A stretch of DNA of 64,000 nt from Paraflavitalea soli (lineage in GTDB: Bacteria; Bacteroidota; Bacteroidia; Chitinophagales; Chitinophagaceae), in NCBI RefSeq assembly GCF_003555545.1, contig NZ_CP032157.1, positions 5,026,546 to 5,090,545 of the forward strand, written 5' to 3'. Below are positions 33,631 through 42,100 of the stretch, in pieces. Made by a program: the position numbers and the translations under genes. Below the pieces are notes generated by a model that was not told where the DNA came from, did not search any database, and saw nothing but the letters and a program-made list of their open reading frames with translations. The first letter of the stretch is position 1. Each line of letters opens with the position of its first letter.

Positions 33631-33769
33631 GGATTTCTTCAGCCCGTTTCTTTTCCACTTGCAATATATTATTCTGGATATCTTTCATGATCCATTTGGC
33701 CCACCAGCCGGCATAGAAGTTGAAAGTGGTGGTCAACTTAAAATGACTGTAGAGGTGGACCTCACTTTT
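33626..33769 (-). pseudogene. 3' remnant of an SRPBCC/START-like gene
   Basis: The minus strand encodes about 46 codons without a start: EVHLYSHFKLTTTFNFYAGW, then WAKWIMKDIQNNILQVEKKR and AEEIP, followed by TGA. This reads like the last strand and the long C-terminal helix of SRPBCC (polyketide-cyclase-like) proteins. The frame is closed by a TGA just upstream, and its beginning overlaps the 3' end of the unrelated secreted-protein gene at 33762. The missing 5' part was not found in the next kilobase. It therefore marks a recombination or insertion junction. Confidence 0.6.
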
Positions 33770-34298
33770 TCAAAGCAAAATGTCCCCCATTAGGGTGTAG
33801 CCCCTGGCAGTCACAGGTTGTGAAATCATTGCTGACCACCCATATTAAGTTTTGTTTATTCCTGTTGTACCAACTCCTGACAGCCGCCTGGAACCGTATC
33901 CTGTTTTGCCTGCTTCTCCGCAAATGGTTCCAATAGGAGCAATAGCCGCAGCCAGCCTGGTCAAACTTAACACCCAGCAGTTCAAAAGTGGGAATATCCT
34001 GTATGATCTCCTGCAAGGCGCTATAGGCGATATCGCCAACAGTCCATTGTCCGCCGAAATTAGGGACTACTGCCCTGGTCGTAGAGACATCGGATAGTTT
34101 ATCTATCAGCAGCGGAATGATGGCTTGCTTTTGTTGCACTACCCGCCAGAAAATTTTGTCGCCACAACCATCTGCTACTTCACAGATATAAGGCATATCT
34201 GCCACCAACTTCAGGCTATCTACCAGTTTTTGGTGACTGGTTGATTGAGCAACCGTCAGTAATGGAAAGAGTGCAAATAAAATGGTCCAGTGCTTCAT
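33762..34298 (-). CDS. Exported hypothetical protein, cysteine-rich
   Basis: A 178-residue protein with signal peptide MKHWTILFALFPLLTVAQST. It has seven cysteines after the signal, including YICEVADGCGDKIFW, DQAGCGYCSYWNHL and DFTTCDCQGLHPNGG, which could form disulfides in the periplasm. The central part (KQAIIPLLIDKLSD, VGDIAYSALQEIIQDIP) looks like HEAT-type helices. I do not recognise the family. It ends on the junction with the SRPBCC-like remnant and is 9 bases downstream of another exported unknown protein, so the two may form an operon. Confidence 0.75.
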   Translation of the reverse strand: MKHWTILFALFPLLTVAQSTSHQKLVDSLKLVADMPYICEVADGCGDKIFWRVVQQKQAIIPLLIDKLSDVSTTRAVVPNFGGQWTVGDIAYSALQEIIQDIPTFELLGVKFDQAGCGYCSYWNHLRRSRQNRIRFQAAVRSWYNRNKQNLIWVVSNDFTTCDCQGLHPNGGHFALKK

Positions 34299-34307
34299 GG
34301 GGTCAAA

Positions 34308-34994
34308 TTAATTATCGACCAATATTTTTGTCGAATACTCAGTGATGAAATCCTTTAAGAAGGAATCAATAAATGCGTTCGTGCTGCCATCCTTTTTCAG
34401 GCTTTCTTTTAGCTTCTTATACTCGTCGGTTTCTTTAAATGCCTGGAATTGCTGCGCTTTAAATTTTTCATATTCCTTGTGTCCGAGCTTCTTTTCCCGG
34501 GTCAGTTTTCCCTGGCCAATTTCAAGCAGGATATAGTTTTCATAGGTTGACCCATAACCCATGTGCACATAATTGATCCGCTTGCCGCAAGGCAATACCA
34601 GCAATCCTGTAAACCAGTCGATGTTGATCACACGCTGATCGGGAAAAACCTCGTTGAGTACACTCATCCACTTATAGCTATGTTCCCTGGCTGTATCAAC
34701 AATTTGAATTTCAATATCCTTCAGCAACAATTGATTGTCTTTTATTTCAAAAGTGGCCACATAGCCCCTCCACAAAGCGGTTGACTGAACACCATCTTTG
34801 GGTTTTCTGCCGGGGTTCTTTTCGAAAAAGACTTCCAGCGGATTGGTGTGCATGGCATATTCCTTCCCGTTGTACCATACCTTATCGGGGTATTGGGCGG
34901 TAGCCGATGCCTGCAAAGAGAAAGCAACCGAGAGTATGACCAATGTGACTGCCTTCAAGACCATTTTTGCCGAATGCCGTGTAGATTGTTTCAT
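34308..34994 (-). CDS. Exported hypothetical protein, 228 residues
   Basis: Signal peptide MVLKAVTLVILSVAFSLQAS with a short basic leader before it (start at 34994; Met at 34964 is the alternative). The mature protein reads YPDKVWYNGKEYAMHTNPLE, YVATFEIKDNQLLLKDIEIQ, VNVDWFTG-like (INIDWFTGLLVLPCGKRI) and a charged C-terminal helical part rich in Lys and Glu (EKKLGHKEYEKFKAQQFQ). It probably acts in the periplasm. No family recognised. Same strand and close spacing as the cysteine-rich gene downstream suggest joint transcription. Confidence 0.75.
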   Translation of the reverse strand: MKQSTRHSAKMVLKAVTLVILSVAFSLQASATAQYPDKVWYNGKEYAMHTNPLEVFFEKNPGRKPKDGVQSTALWRGYVATFEIKDNQLLLKDIEIQIVDTAREHSYKWMSVLNEVFPDQRVINIDWFTGLLVLPCGKRINYVHMGYGSTYENYILLEIGQGKLTREKKLGHKEYEKFKAQQFQAFKETDEYKKLKESLKKDGSTNAFIDSFLKDFITEYSTKILVDN

Positions 34995-35304
34995 GCGCGC
35001 TTTTTAGCATGATGCTGAAAACAGAAGGATTCCATAAACCAAATGCAAACACAGTCCTAAAAGATCCGTAATGCATTTAAAGGGCACTGTAATGAGGAGC
35101 AGTTCATACAGCCTATAAACCCGGCAGCTATACGCTGGTCTTGTAATAAAGTTCAGGCAAGTTAACACCTGATTGTGTTTCCTGGCACCCTAAGTAATTA
35201 ATTTACAGCGAAATGTAAACAACCCAGCCATTTACCGGGCCTGGGAACCAGGTCTACCGATTTGATTATCAATCAACACAAGTACGAAAGTTATGCAAAC
35301 CAGG
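34995..35304. other. Intergenic stretch before the IS3 element
   Basis: About 310 bases between the exported unknown protein and the left end of the insertion sequence. No convincing gene, hairpin or promoter was seen on either strand; short open frames here do not resemble proteins. Confidence 0.5.
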
Positions 35305-35403
35305 TGTGAACCATGTGTCAAACATGTACCGTTCATTGTCTCGTTCCTGAAATCTCCTTACATAAATGGGTAGTAAGTATACAGAAACCTAAATTTACCC
35401 ATT

Positions 35404-35778
35404 ATGAGTTCAAACAACAAGGGCGGTCGGGATCCTGTCCATGACAACATCCTCAAGATCGCAGTAGCCCGTGAGTATCTAAGTAGTGATCTGGGCTATA
35501 TGAAATTGGCTATCAAGTATGGTCTTCCTGGTCCAAGTACAGTCCGGCATTTTGTAAAATGGTATAAGGCAAACTATCCCACGGGAGAAATACCACCTGT
35601 CCAGCCGACACAACAATCGCAGCAGCCTGCCACAACCAGTGAAGTAGAAGAACTCAGAAAGCAATTACAACAGGCCAATCTCAAAGTAGCAGCCTGGGAA
35701 ATGTTACTTGAAAATGCCGGTAAGGAGCTGGGAGTGGACATTGTAAAAAAGTTTGGTACCAAACAGTCCGGCAAGTGA
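35404..35778 (+). CDS. IS3-family transposase OrfA
   Basis: A 124-residue protein, the DNA-binding helix-turn-helix subunit: KIAVAREYLSSDLGYMKLAI, GLPGPSTVRHFVKWYK, then a helical leucine-zipper-like part (EVEELRKQLQQANLKVAAWE). Near its end the A AAA AAG heptamer at 35745-35751 is in the correct phase for -1 frameshifting; the shifted frame reads on into OrfB without a stop. The stop TGA overlaps the GTG of OrfB. Confidence 0.92.
   Translation: MSSNNKGGRDPVHDNILKIAVAREYLSSDLGYMKLAIKYGLPGPSTVRHFVKWYKANYPTGEIPPVQPTQQSQQPATTSEVEELRKQLQQANLKVAAWEMLLENAGKELGVDIVKKFGTKQSGK
35745..35751 (+). promoter_or_regulatory. Programmed -1 frameshift heptamer A AAA AAG
   Basis: The heptamer is read GTA AAA AAG TTT in OrfA. 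Slipping back one base gives AAG then GTT TGG TAC, leading through TVRQVKQHYPQ into OrfB with no stop. This is the classic IS3 arrangement for making the OrfAB transposase. Confidence 0.75.
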
Positions 35779-36686
35779 AACAGCACTATCCTCAGGCAGC
35801 GATAGGCACACTTTGCGCATTGTTTGGTAAAACAAGGCAGGCTTATTATGAACATGGATGGCAGGCGGCCAACGGGCAGTTGCGGGAAGAACTTGTATTG
35901 GACCTGGCAACACAAGCACGCAAAGTCTTAAAGAAAGAAGGCGCTGTGAAATTGCTGGGCTCTCTGCGACCAGCGCTGCAGGCGCATAACATCAGGATGG
36001 GCAGGGACCGTTTTTTTAAGTTACTCAAAAAGCATAACATGTTGCAAAAGCGCAAAAGGAGCCATGCACGTACCACCTGGTCCGACCACCCTTATAGAAA
36101 ATGGCCCAATCTGATCAAAGGACTGGAAGTACTAAAGCCTCAGCAACATTGGGTGAGCGACATTACCTATCTGCGGACAGAAAAGGGATTTATGTACCTG
36201 TCGTTGATAACGGATGCCTATTCCAGAAAAATAGTCGGTTATCATGTAAGCCAGAACCTGCGGGTCCAGGGATGTCTGATAGCCCTGAACAAAGCTATCA
36301 GGTCCTTAAAAGACTATGTACCCCAAAGTCTTATCCACCACTCAGATAGAGGGATACAATACTGCTGTGACCAGTATGTAAGTGTATTACAAACAAATCA
36401 GATCCGCATCAGTATGACCCAGACAGGGAGTCCGTATGAAAATCCGGTTGCAGAAAGGGTAAACGGCATCCTTAAAACAGAACTGGATTTGGATAGGGTT
36501 TTTGAAGGCTATAGCCAGGCAACAAGCGTTACCCATAACGCCATTGACCTGTATAACCGGCTGCGCCAACACATGAGCTGTGATAACCTTACACCTGATC
36601 AGGCTCACCTTAGAGAGGGAAAATTGAAAAAAAGATGGAAGCCCAGGAAACGTAAAAACAATCCGGGTGACCAACAAAGTTCCTAA
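35775..36686 (+). CDS. IS3-family transposase OrfB (DDE integrase core)
   Basis: A 303-residue catalytic subunit starting at a GTG that overlaps the OrfA stop. The retroviral-integrase-like core has all three acidic residues: Asp129 (HWVSDITYL), Asp191 (LIHHSDRGIQY) and Glu227 (NPVAERVNG), with 35 residues between the last two, the DD(35)E spacing of IS3. The N-terminal HTH_21-like part includes LFGKTRQAYYEHGW. No internal stop, so the element could be active. It is more likely made as an OrfAB fusion by frameshifting than alone. Confidence 0.94.
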   Translation: MKQHYPQAAIGTLCALFGKTRQAYYEHGWQAANGQLREELVLDLATQARKVLKKEGAVKLLGSLRPALQAHNIRMGRDRFFKLLKKHNMLQKRKRSHARTTWSDHPYRKWPNLIKGLEVLKPQQHWVSDITYLRTEKGFMYLSLITDAYSRKIVGYHVSQNLRVQGCLIALNKAIRSLKDYVPQSLIHHSDRGIQYCCDQYVSVLQTNQIRISMTQTGSPYENPVAERVNGILKTELDLDRVFEGYSQATSVTHNAIDLYNRLRQHMSCDNLTPDQAHLREGKLKKRWKPRKRKNNPGDQQSS

Positions 36687-37103
36687 CCTGTAAAGCGATA
36701 TCCGTATTATTGCCTAAGCATGTAAAGTAAAAACCGTATTGACCTGCCCAACTGTAAGGTTTTTTCAGTACAAGACACATTGGAGAACACCCCCATTTGA
36801 CACATGGATGGTACATGGATGAGGCCAGGTTGGTAGGTGGTTGGGGCAGTGGCAACAAATACACATGAGCATTAAGGGGCCCTGCCGTTTTAAGTAAAAA
36901 TGGCTGTTTTAATGATAAACGCTATTAGCACCCTATTACTACGCTTCGACTACCCTATGACTACCCTACAGCTTCCCTTGCAATTACCTTCATTAATTCC
37001 CAACAAACGTACTTAGGAATTAAAGGAGACCCTAATCTATAGGGTAGGTATTGACCAGAATCCACTAAGATTACCTGATTCGACTATATACGACTACTAT
37101 AGG

Positions 37104-38039
37104 TTATGGGAGGGCCATGTATCGCTCCAGTTCTTCTTTGGTGATGGTAAATACAGTTCCATGCCGCAGCCCCTTGGGGAAAGAAACCTTGTCGGAGATA
37201 TCTGTCCAGGTTTTTAGATCAGTAGAACTGATAGCGCCGTACTTATGCTCTGTGTACTTGTCGAAGTAAACGATCCAGTTGCCTTTGATCTTAATAACTG
37301 TAGGACCTTCGGCCCAGTATTTTCCGGTGATGGGTGCTGAAGGAGCGGAATAGCCTGTTGCCAAACTGTTGCTGGTCGCTATGCGCAGGTTCTTCTGCGG
37401 TGGTTTCTTTGTCTCATCTTTCAGGAACATCACATACTGTTTGCCATTTTGCTGAATGGTAGCATCGATGACATTGAACCCTTTATCATACAGAAGCTTC
37501 GTGGGACTGAAGTTCACAAAATCTTCGGTGGTCACATAATATATGCGGTGGTTGTATTTGTCATCGCCTGCGGTATCGCCCTGGGCAAACCTACCGGGAA
37601 TGGTAGTGGCCCAATAGATCATGTATTGCTTTTTGCCGGCATCATAAAACATCTCCGGAGCCCAGCAGTTGCGGGCACCTGCCTCGTGTTCCATTACAGG
37701 CAGGTATTGCTGATCGCTCCAGTGCACCAGGTCTTTGGAGCTGGCATAACCAATGCCTTTCTCATTCCAGCTTACGGTCCACACCATGTGGAATGTGCCA
37801 TCGGGGCCACGCACAATACAGGGATCGCGCATCAGTTTGTCTTTACCGGCCGTGGGTCTCAGGAAGGAACTATCGTGGCGCAGCGCATTCCAGGTATAGC
37901 CATCCTGGCTATAAGCCAGGTGCAATCCATCTTCACCATTACCTTTGAAGTAGGAGAAAATATAAACAAGCTCTTTAGATTGAGCAATCAATAAAACAGA
38001 TTGGACAAGTAAGCAAAAGGTGATAAAGAACTTTTTCAT
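37104..38039 (-). CDS. Glycoside hydrolase family 43-like protein
   Basis: From MKKFFITFCLLVQSVLLIAQ (signal peptide) the protein has 311 residues and forms a five-bladed propeller: LVYIFSYFKGNGEDGLHLAY, KLMRDPCIVRGPDGTFHMVW, ASSKDLVHWSDQQYLPVM, ARNCWAPEMFYDAGKKQYMI and YWAEGPTVIKIKGNWIVYFD. RDPCI holds a conserved acid near the active site and AEGP supplies the expected general acid Glu. GH43 enzymes release arabinose, xylose or galactose; in an RG-I locus arabinan or arabinogalactan side chains are likely. An earlier in-frame start at 38105 lacks a signal-like sequence. It is isolated between the IS element and the Abi gene. Confidence 0.85.
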   Translation of the reverse strand: MKKFFITFCLLVQSVLLIAQSKELVYIFSYFKGNGEDGLHLAYSQDGYTWNALRHDSSFLRPTAGKDKLMRDPCIVRGPDGTFHMVWTVSWNEKGIGYASSKDLVHWSDQQYLPVMEHEAGARNCWAPEMFYDAGKKQYMIYWATTIPGRFAQGDTAGDDKYNHRIYYVTTEDFVNFSPTKLLYDKGFNVIDATIQQNGKQYVMFLKDETKKPPQKNLRIATSNSLATGYSAPSAPITGKYWAEGPTVIKIKGNWIVYFDKYTEHKYGAISSTDLKTWTDISDKVSFPKGLRHGTVFTITKEELERYMALP

Positions 38040-38126
38040 ATAGGTTTGCCTGATTGACGCGGCAGGTAGGCAAGATATATAAAGCGTAGGATTTATAGTT
38101 ATCAATTTTTACCAACAGAAAGCCTT

Positions 38127-39020
38127 CTATTTCCAAATACTCTCCTGTGTCCAGTTACTGGTAAAGCCCAGGGCATCTGCCTTAATTACCGGATTGCCGG
38201 ACACTAAGTTGATTATATTTTCCTTAAACCCGGAGTTTGATTTTAAAGTAAGCAATAAATATTGAATGCAACATAGGACCGAATATATTTTGGACACATC
38301 CAGTTCATCGACATCCAGTAAAAAACGGTTTTTCTTTCGGGCAGGCATGGTAGGTTTAATGGTCAGGTTTCTATCCAGAATTTTTGCATGATGAGCACAT
38401 AGGTTGCGGACGTAGGTAAATGAATGCAACCAGGAGGAGAGGATATTGTCATGTGTTTTTAAATAGGCCGAAACACTAACCCGGTCATCGGTATTCAAGA
38501 TACCATCATAAACCATTGATACTTTTCCAAATGACAACACTTCCATGATCATCCAGGAGGGAGGTAAAACAGGGTCGCTATAAGTTTGTTTATATTTTTT
38601 TATAAAGTGTTCATCCGGATTATTTTTGCAATACTCCGTTATCTCGGTTAATAACGATTGATGATAGTAGGAAAAACCAGGTTTGAAGATCTCAGCAATT
38701 TCCAACCAATGTGAGCCATACTTACATGCCAGGGTATTATTGATCAACGCTTTTATAGCGACTTCGATATCAGCGATAGCGTCGAATAAGTTTATACGCA
38801 GTACCTTATCAAACTCATACAAACCCTGAATGTCTTTGATAATAGTTCCATTCCTGAATTTATTGTCCTTTTTGAAGTATTTCATGTAGTTGTTCAACCG
38901 GAAGTAACCGACCGACGTCAAAACTCCTCTGACAGTATCTACATTGTCTATTGTAAGATTATTGTGTTGAAGCAGGGCAAGCTGTTCCCCTATGTTAAGC
39001 GGAGGATCTGTGTATTTCAT
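38127..39020 (-). CDS. Abi_2-family abortive-infection protein (HEPN RNase fold)
   Basis: A 297-residue cytoplasmic protein of the AbiD/AbiF-like group. N-terminal LNIGEQLALLQHNNLTIDN and VGYFRLNNYMKYF are the family opening (GYxRLxxY); FDKVLRINLFDAIADIEVAI follows, then PPSWMIMEVLSFGKVSMVYD. The HEPN motif R-N-x3-H is complete: Arg205, Asn206, His210 in FTYVRNLCAHHAKILDRN. Such proteins stop phage growth, probably by cleaving RNA. The gene is more AT-rich than its neighbours and stands alone between carbohydrate genes, which suggests it arrived by transfer. No partner toxin/antitoxin gene is visible. Confidence 0.88.
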   Translation of the reverse strand: MKYTDPPLNIGEQLALLQHNNLTIDNVDTVRGVLTSVGYFRLNNYMKYFKKDNKFRNGTIIKDIQGLYEFDKVLRINLFDAIADIEVAIKALINNTLACKYGSHWLEIAEIFKPGFSYYHQSLLTEITEYCKNNPDEHFIKKYKQTYSDPVLPPSWMIMEVLSFGKVSMVYDGILNTDDRVSVSAYLKTHDNILSSWLHSFTYVRNLCAHHAKILDRNLTIKPTMPARKKNRFLLDVDELDVSKIYSVLCCIQYLLLTLKSNSGFKENIINLVSGNPVIKADALGFTSNWTQESIWK

Positions 39021-39075
39021 GGATATTAAAAAAGAAACCCGCCAAAGTGCGCTTGAATCAGAGGCGTGGCAGGTG

Positions 39076-39114
39076 TTGTTGAATCAAATATACATATTTT
39101 ATTTAATTCAACAA
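39076..39114. terminator. Hairpin after the DUF4450 gene
   Basis: TTGTTGAAT (39076-39084) pairs perfectly with ATTCAACAA (39106-39114) around a 21-base AT-rich loop. It lies just downstream of the DUF4450 gene and upstream of the Abi start; it may terminate the former. The long loop makes it a weak terminator. Confidence 0.4.
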
Positions 39115-39121
39115 ATCTTTT

Positions 39122-42100
39122 TTAATTTCTCACCAGCGTTACACTCATCAATCCGATCACCACATCATTAGCCAGGGCATGTACACTGATCGACTTCAGG
39201 TCTTTGTCGTTGTTGAGGGGCATATCGAGGATGGTAGCGGCGCCCCCTTCAATAGCCCGGTTACTGAAGCCTTTGAGGGTGGTGTATTCCCGTGATGCCG
39301 TTCCGATACGACCGGTCTTTAAATACAGCCGCAGGGGCGCTGTGGCATTGGTGGCAAACGCATATCCATCGATATAATAGTCCTGCTCAATAGGCCACCA
39401 GTTTTCGGGATTGCGCAGCACCAGGGTATCGACCGATCCATCGGTGTATTGTACGCGCACTTCACCATTCACCAACCGGCTTTGCATAGGATTGGTACTG
39501 CCAGCCATCACGAGGTAAGCATGGGAAGCCCGGCCGGTCAAGGGAATGGTGGCGGCCTTCGGGTAATTATCCCATTGGGAAGTAAACACCATATTGTTGG
39601 TATTGGTATCGCCGGTAATACCAAAAGGAATATGTTGATCGAGGTTGATCTCATTATTGCCACCAGCCAGTTGCCGTAAGCCGCTGTCATCAATAACAGG
39701 CTGCACCAGGGGATAACACCAATTACCAATACCCTGTGTAGGCAATTGCAAAGTAGGCGATGCCGGACGGGGTGACAGATAGCTCTGCTGAAACAGGTTA
39801 TTGATCTTCCCATTCATCTGGGCCGACAGATCGATCTTTTCAAAAGCAATACCAATAGAAGGAATATCCCAATTGAGCATCGTCGTTTGTGCGCTGTTCA
39901 CACTATCCCATTGAAACTGTACCAGGTTACTGCCGGTGATGAGGTAAGGAGCAGGGATGTGCACCGTGGGTGATACTTTCTTCGCTGCCACCTGCAAGGG
40001 CATGCGAATTACGCGCGGGCCGGGATTGATCACCAGGGTACCCTGCACTGCAGCCGCATAGTTTCGCACGGTAAAGTAAATGCCGCTCGAATCGGCCCTT
40101 GAACCAATGATCTCAACGGGCGGTTTTATGGTAAAAGCAAGCGGCTGCCACCAGCTGCAACTGCCTTGTTGCAGCCGAACAAAAACAGTCTTATCGCCAA
40201 AAGCCGGCAATACCTTTGCCTGCAACCTGTTATTATTGGTTACCGGTTTTTCCAATACCTGCTGTGGATCGTATACTTCCTGTATCATGGCTGCGCCGCC
40301 GGTAATAGATAAAGATGAACCAGCTGCATAGATACTATCATACAATATTTTGGCTGGCGCAACTCCTTTCCAGGTAATGACAATACTATAACGGGCCTGC
40401 TTGGGGACGGTTATTTCCAACAAGGGATCACCCACTGCTTCTTTGATGGCCTTCCAGGCCACTGCTTTTCCATTGACTGTTACAGCTGCTACACTGGTCT
40501 TATGGGCCTTTACCTGCAACTTCAGGTGCATGCTGTGGGAATAAGATGGCAGGATGGTGTATTGATCTTTGACTGGATCGCGTTTGAAATCAAATTGTAT
40601 ATCGGGCACCTGCAGGGATGCATAATTCCAGCTGGCGGGCAAACCCGGTTTGATGGTGAGGGTATCGCGCAGGGCATCAGGTTGTATGCCAAACAAGCCT
40701 TCTACGAGGGTGCGCGATGCCATGCCGATAGGATCGGCAAAGTCGCGGTACAGTTCACCCCGTATGGCATCATAAAAAGGCAGCTGCTGAAAATTACCGG
40801 GACTGGCGCCAATGTACATGCTTTCAAGCAAAGCACTCTTCCATAATGTATAAGCCGCTTCTGACCGATTACCCTGCCAGTAGGCCAGGGCAGTATGCAG
40901 GTTTTCGGCCAGGGCCACATTGTTGATAGACCAGGTATAGGGCTGCCAGTTGGTGGTAGACAACAGGTAATAATCTTTACCCGTCACTCCCTTTGCCTGT
41001 ACAGGGATATGGGGAATTTTTGTATCGATGTAATGCAAGGATTGCCAGGCCTGAAAAGCATCGGGCACTTTGGAATCAATAGCATGGTAAATGGTCCACA
41101 GCCCGGCAGCCGGATGTGTTAATTTGTTTCCCAATAAGTCTTTGTATTCTGCATACCAGCCATCTCCGGGCAACCATAGCTGGCGTTGAATGGCCTGCGC
41201 GATCTTTGCCGCTTCCTGTTGATAAGGCGCAGCATCTTTACCTGCTACAGCTGCGAGCGCTGCCGCCATCTTATTAGCACGGTAGTTATAGGCGGAAGAA
41301 TGGGTAACACCGCCGCCACTGTATTGCAAGGCATCGCTGGCCCATATGCAACAATATGCATCATACAAACCATCGCCATCGGTGTCAAAATTCCTTTTCT
41401 CCCAGGCCAGGTGCCGTTCTATCACGGGCCACATTTGTTGAATAAAGGCGGTATCGCCGGTATAACAAAAATGGGTGAACAACTGATCGATGAACACGAG
41501 GTTCATATCATAATGATGGGGGCGTATATCGCCATTGGGATTGCGGCAGATATAACCGCTGCTGAAAAGGACGTTGCCAATTTTTTCCTGTTGACGGGCA
41601 AAGTGCAGCGCGGTATCCGGCACCACGGGACCGGTGAGGGGTGTAGTGATCTGAGACTGGGCATAACTGCTGAAGTGTGTACGGGCACGGTCATGCCAAC
41701 CCAATGGATCGGCTGTATAAGCACCCCGCCAGGCAGGCAGGCGCATACGCCAGGCAATAGCACCGTGCATATAAGTAGGATCATCCCAGATGGCATCCGC
41801 TGCGATACTCAAAGCACCACCCAGGGTATTGATATAGGCATCGGGGGTATTGACCTGCACACGGGCAGCGAGGTCTTTGCGCGTTGTCTCCGCTGCGCGG
41901 AAAATGGCAGGCAGTTCATCATAACTCATGGCTGTTGCGGTGGCAGCAGGCTGCCGGATAGCGAGGTAAAGGGTGTCGGTCTTCTTCAACAATACCTTTC
42001 CGCTGATCAGTGATGAAGTATCGGTAGCCGCAGATTGATCTAATACCAATGGGGATTGTTGTTTACCCGGATGGCTGGTATGCAACAGCATGCCGGCAGG

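Larger units (their letters stand above)
35305..36815 (+). mobile_element. IS3-family insertion sequence, apparently intact
   Basis: Two overlapping transposase frames are bordered by imperfect inverted repeats sharing CCATGTGTCAAA: left 35311-35322, right (as complement) 36796-36807. Outside this core both ends begin with TG (TGTGAA left, TGTACCAT right), as in IS3 elements. Weak pairing continues inward (GTTC...ATTGTCT against GTTCTCCAATGTGTCT). I could not see a matching 3-4 bp target duplication, so the exact ends are uncertain by a few bases. About 1.5 kb. Confidence 0.85.

Noticed and set aside
36850-37100. Repeated CGACTAC and CCCTA words after the IS element as a possible attachment site
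   Set aside because: Short, irregular, and no integrase is present.
38127-39020. Abi gene as part of a toxin-antitoxin pair
   Set aside because: Neighbours are GH43 and the DUF4450 gene; no small antitoxin-like gene lies next to it.
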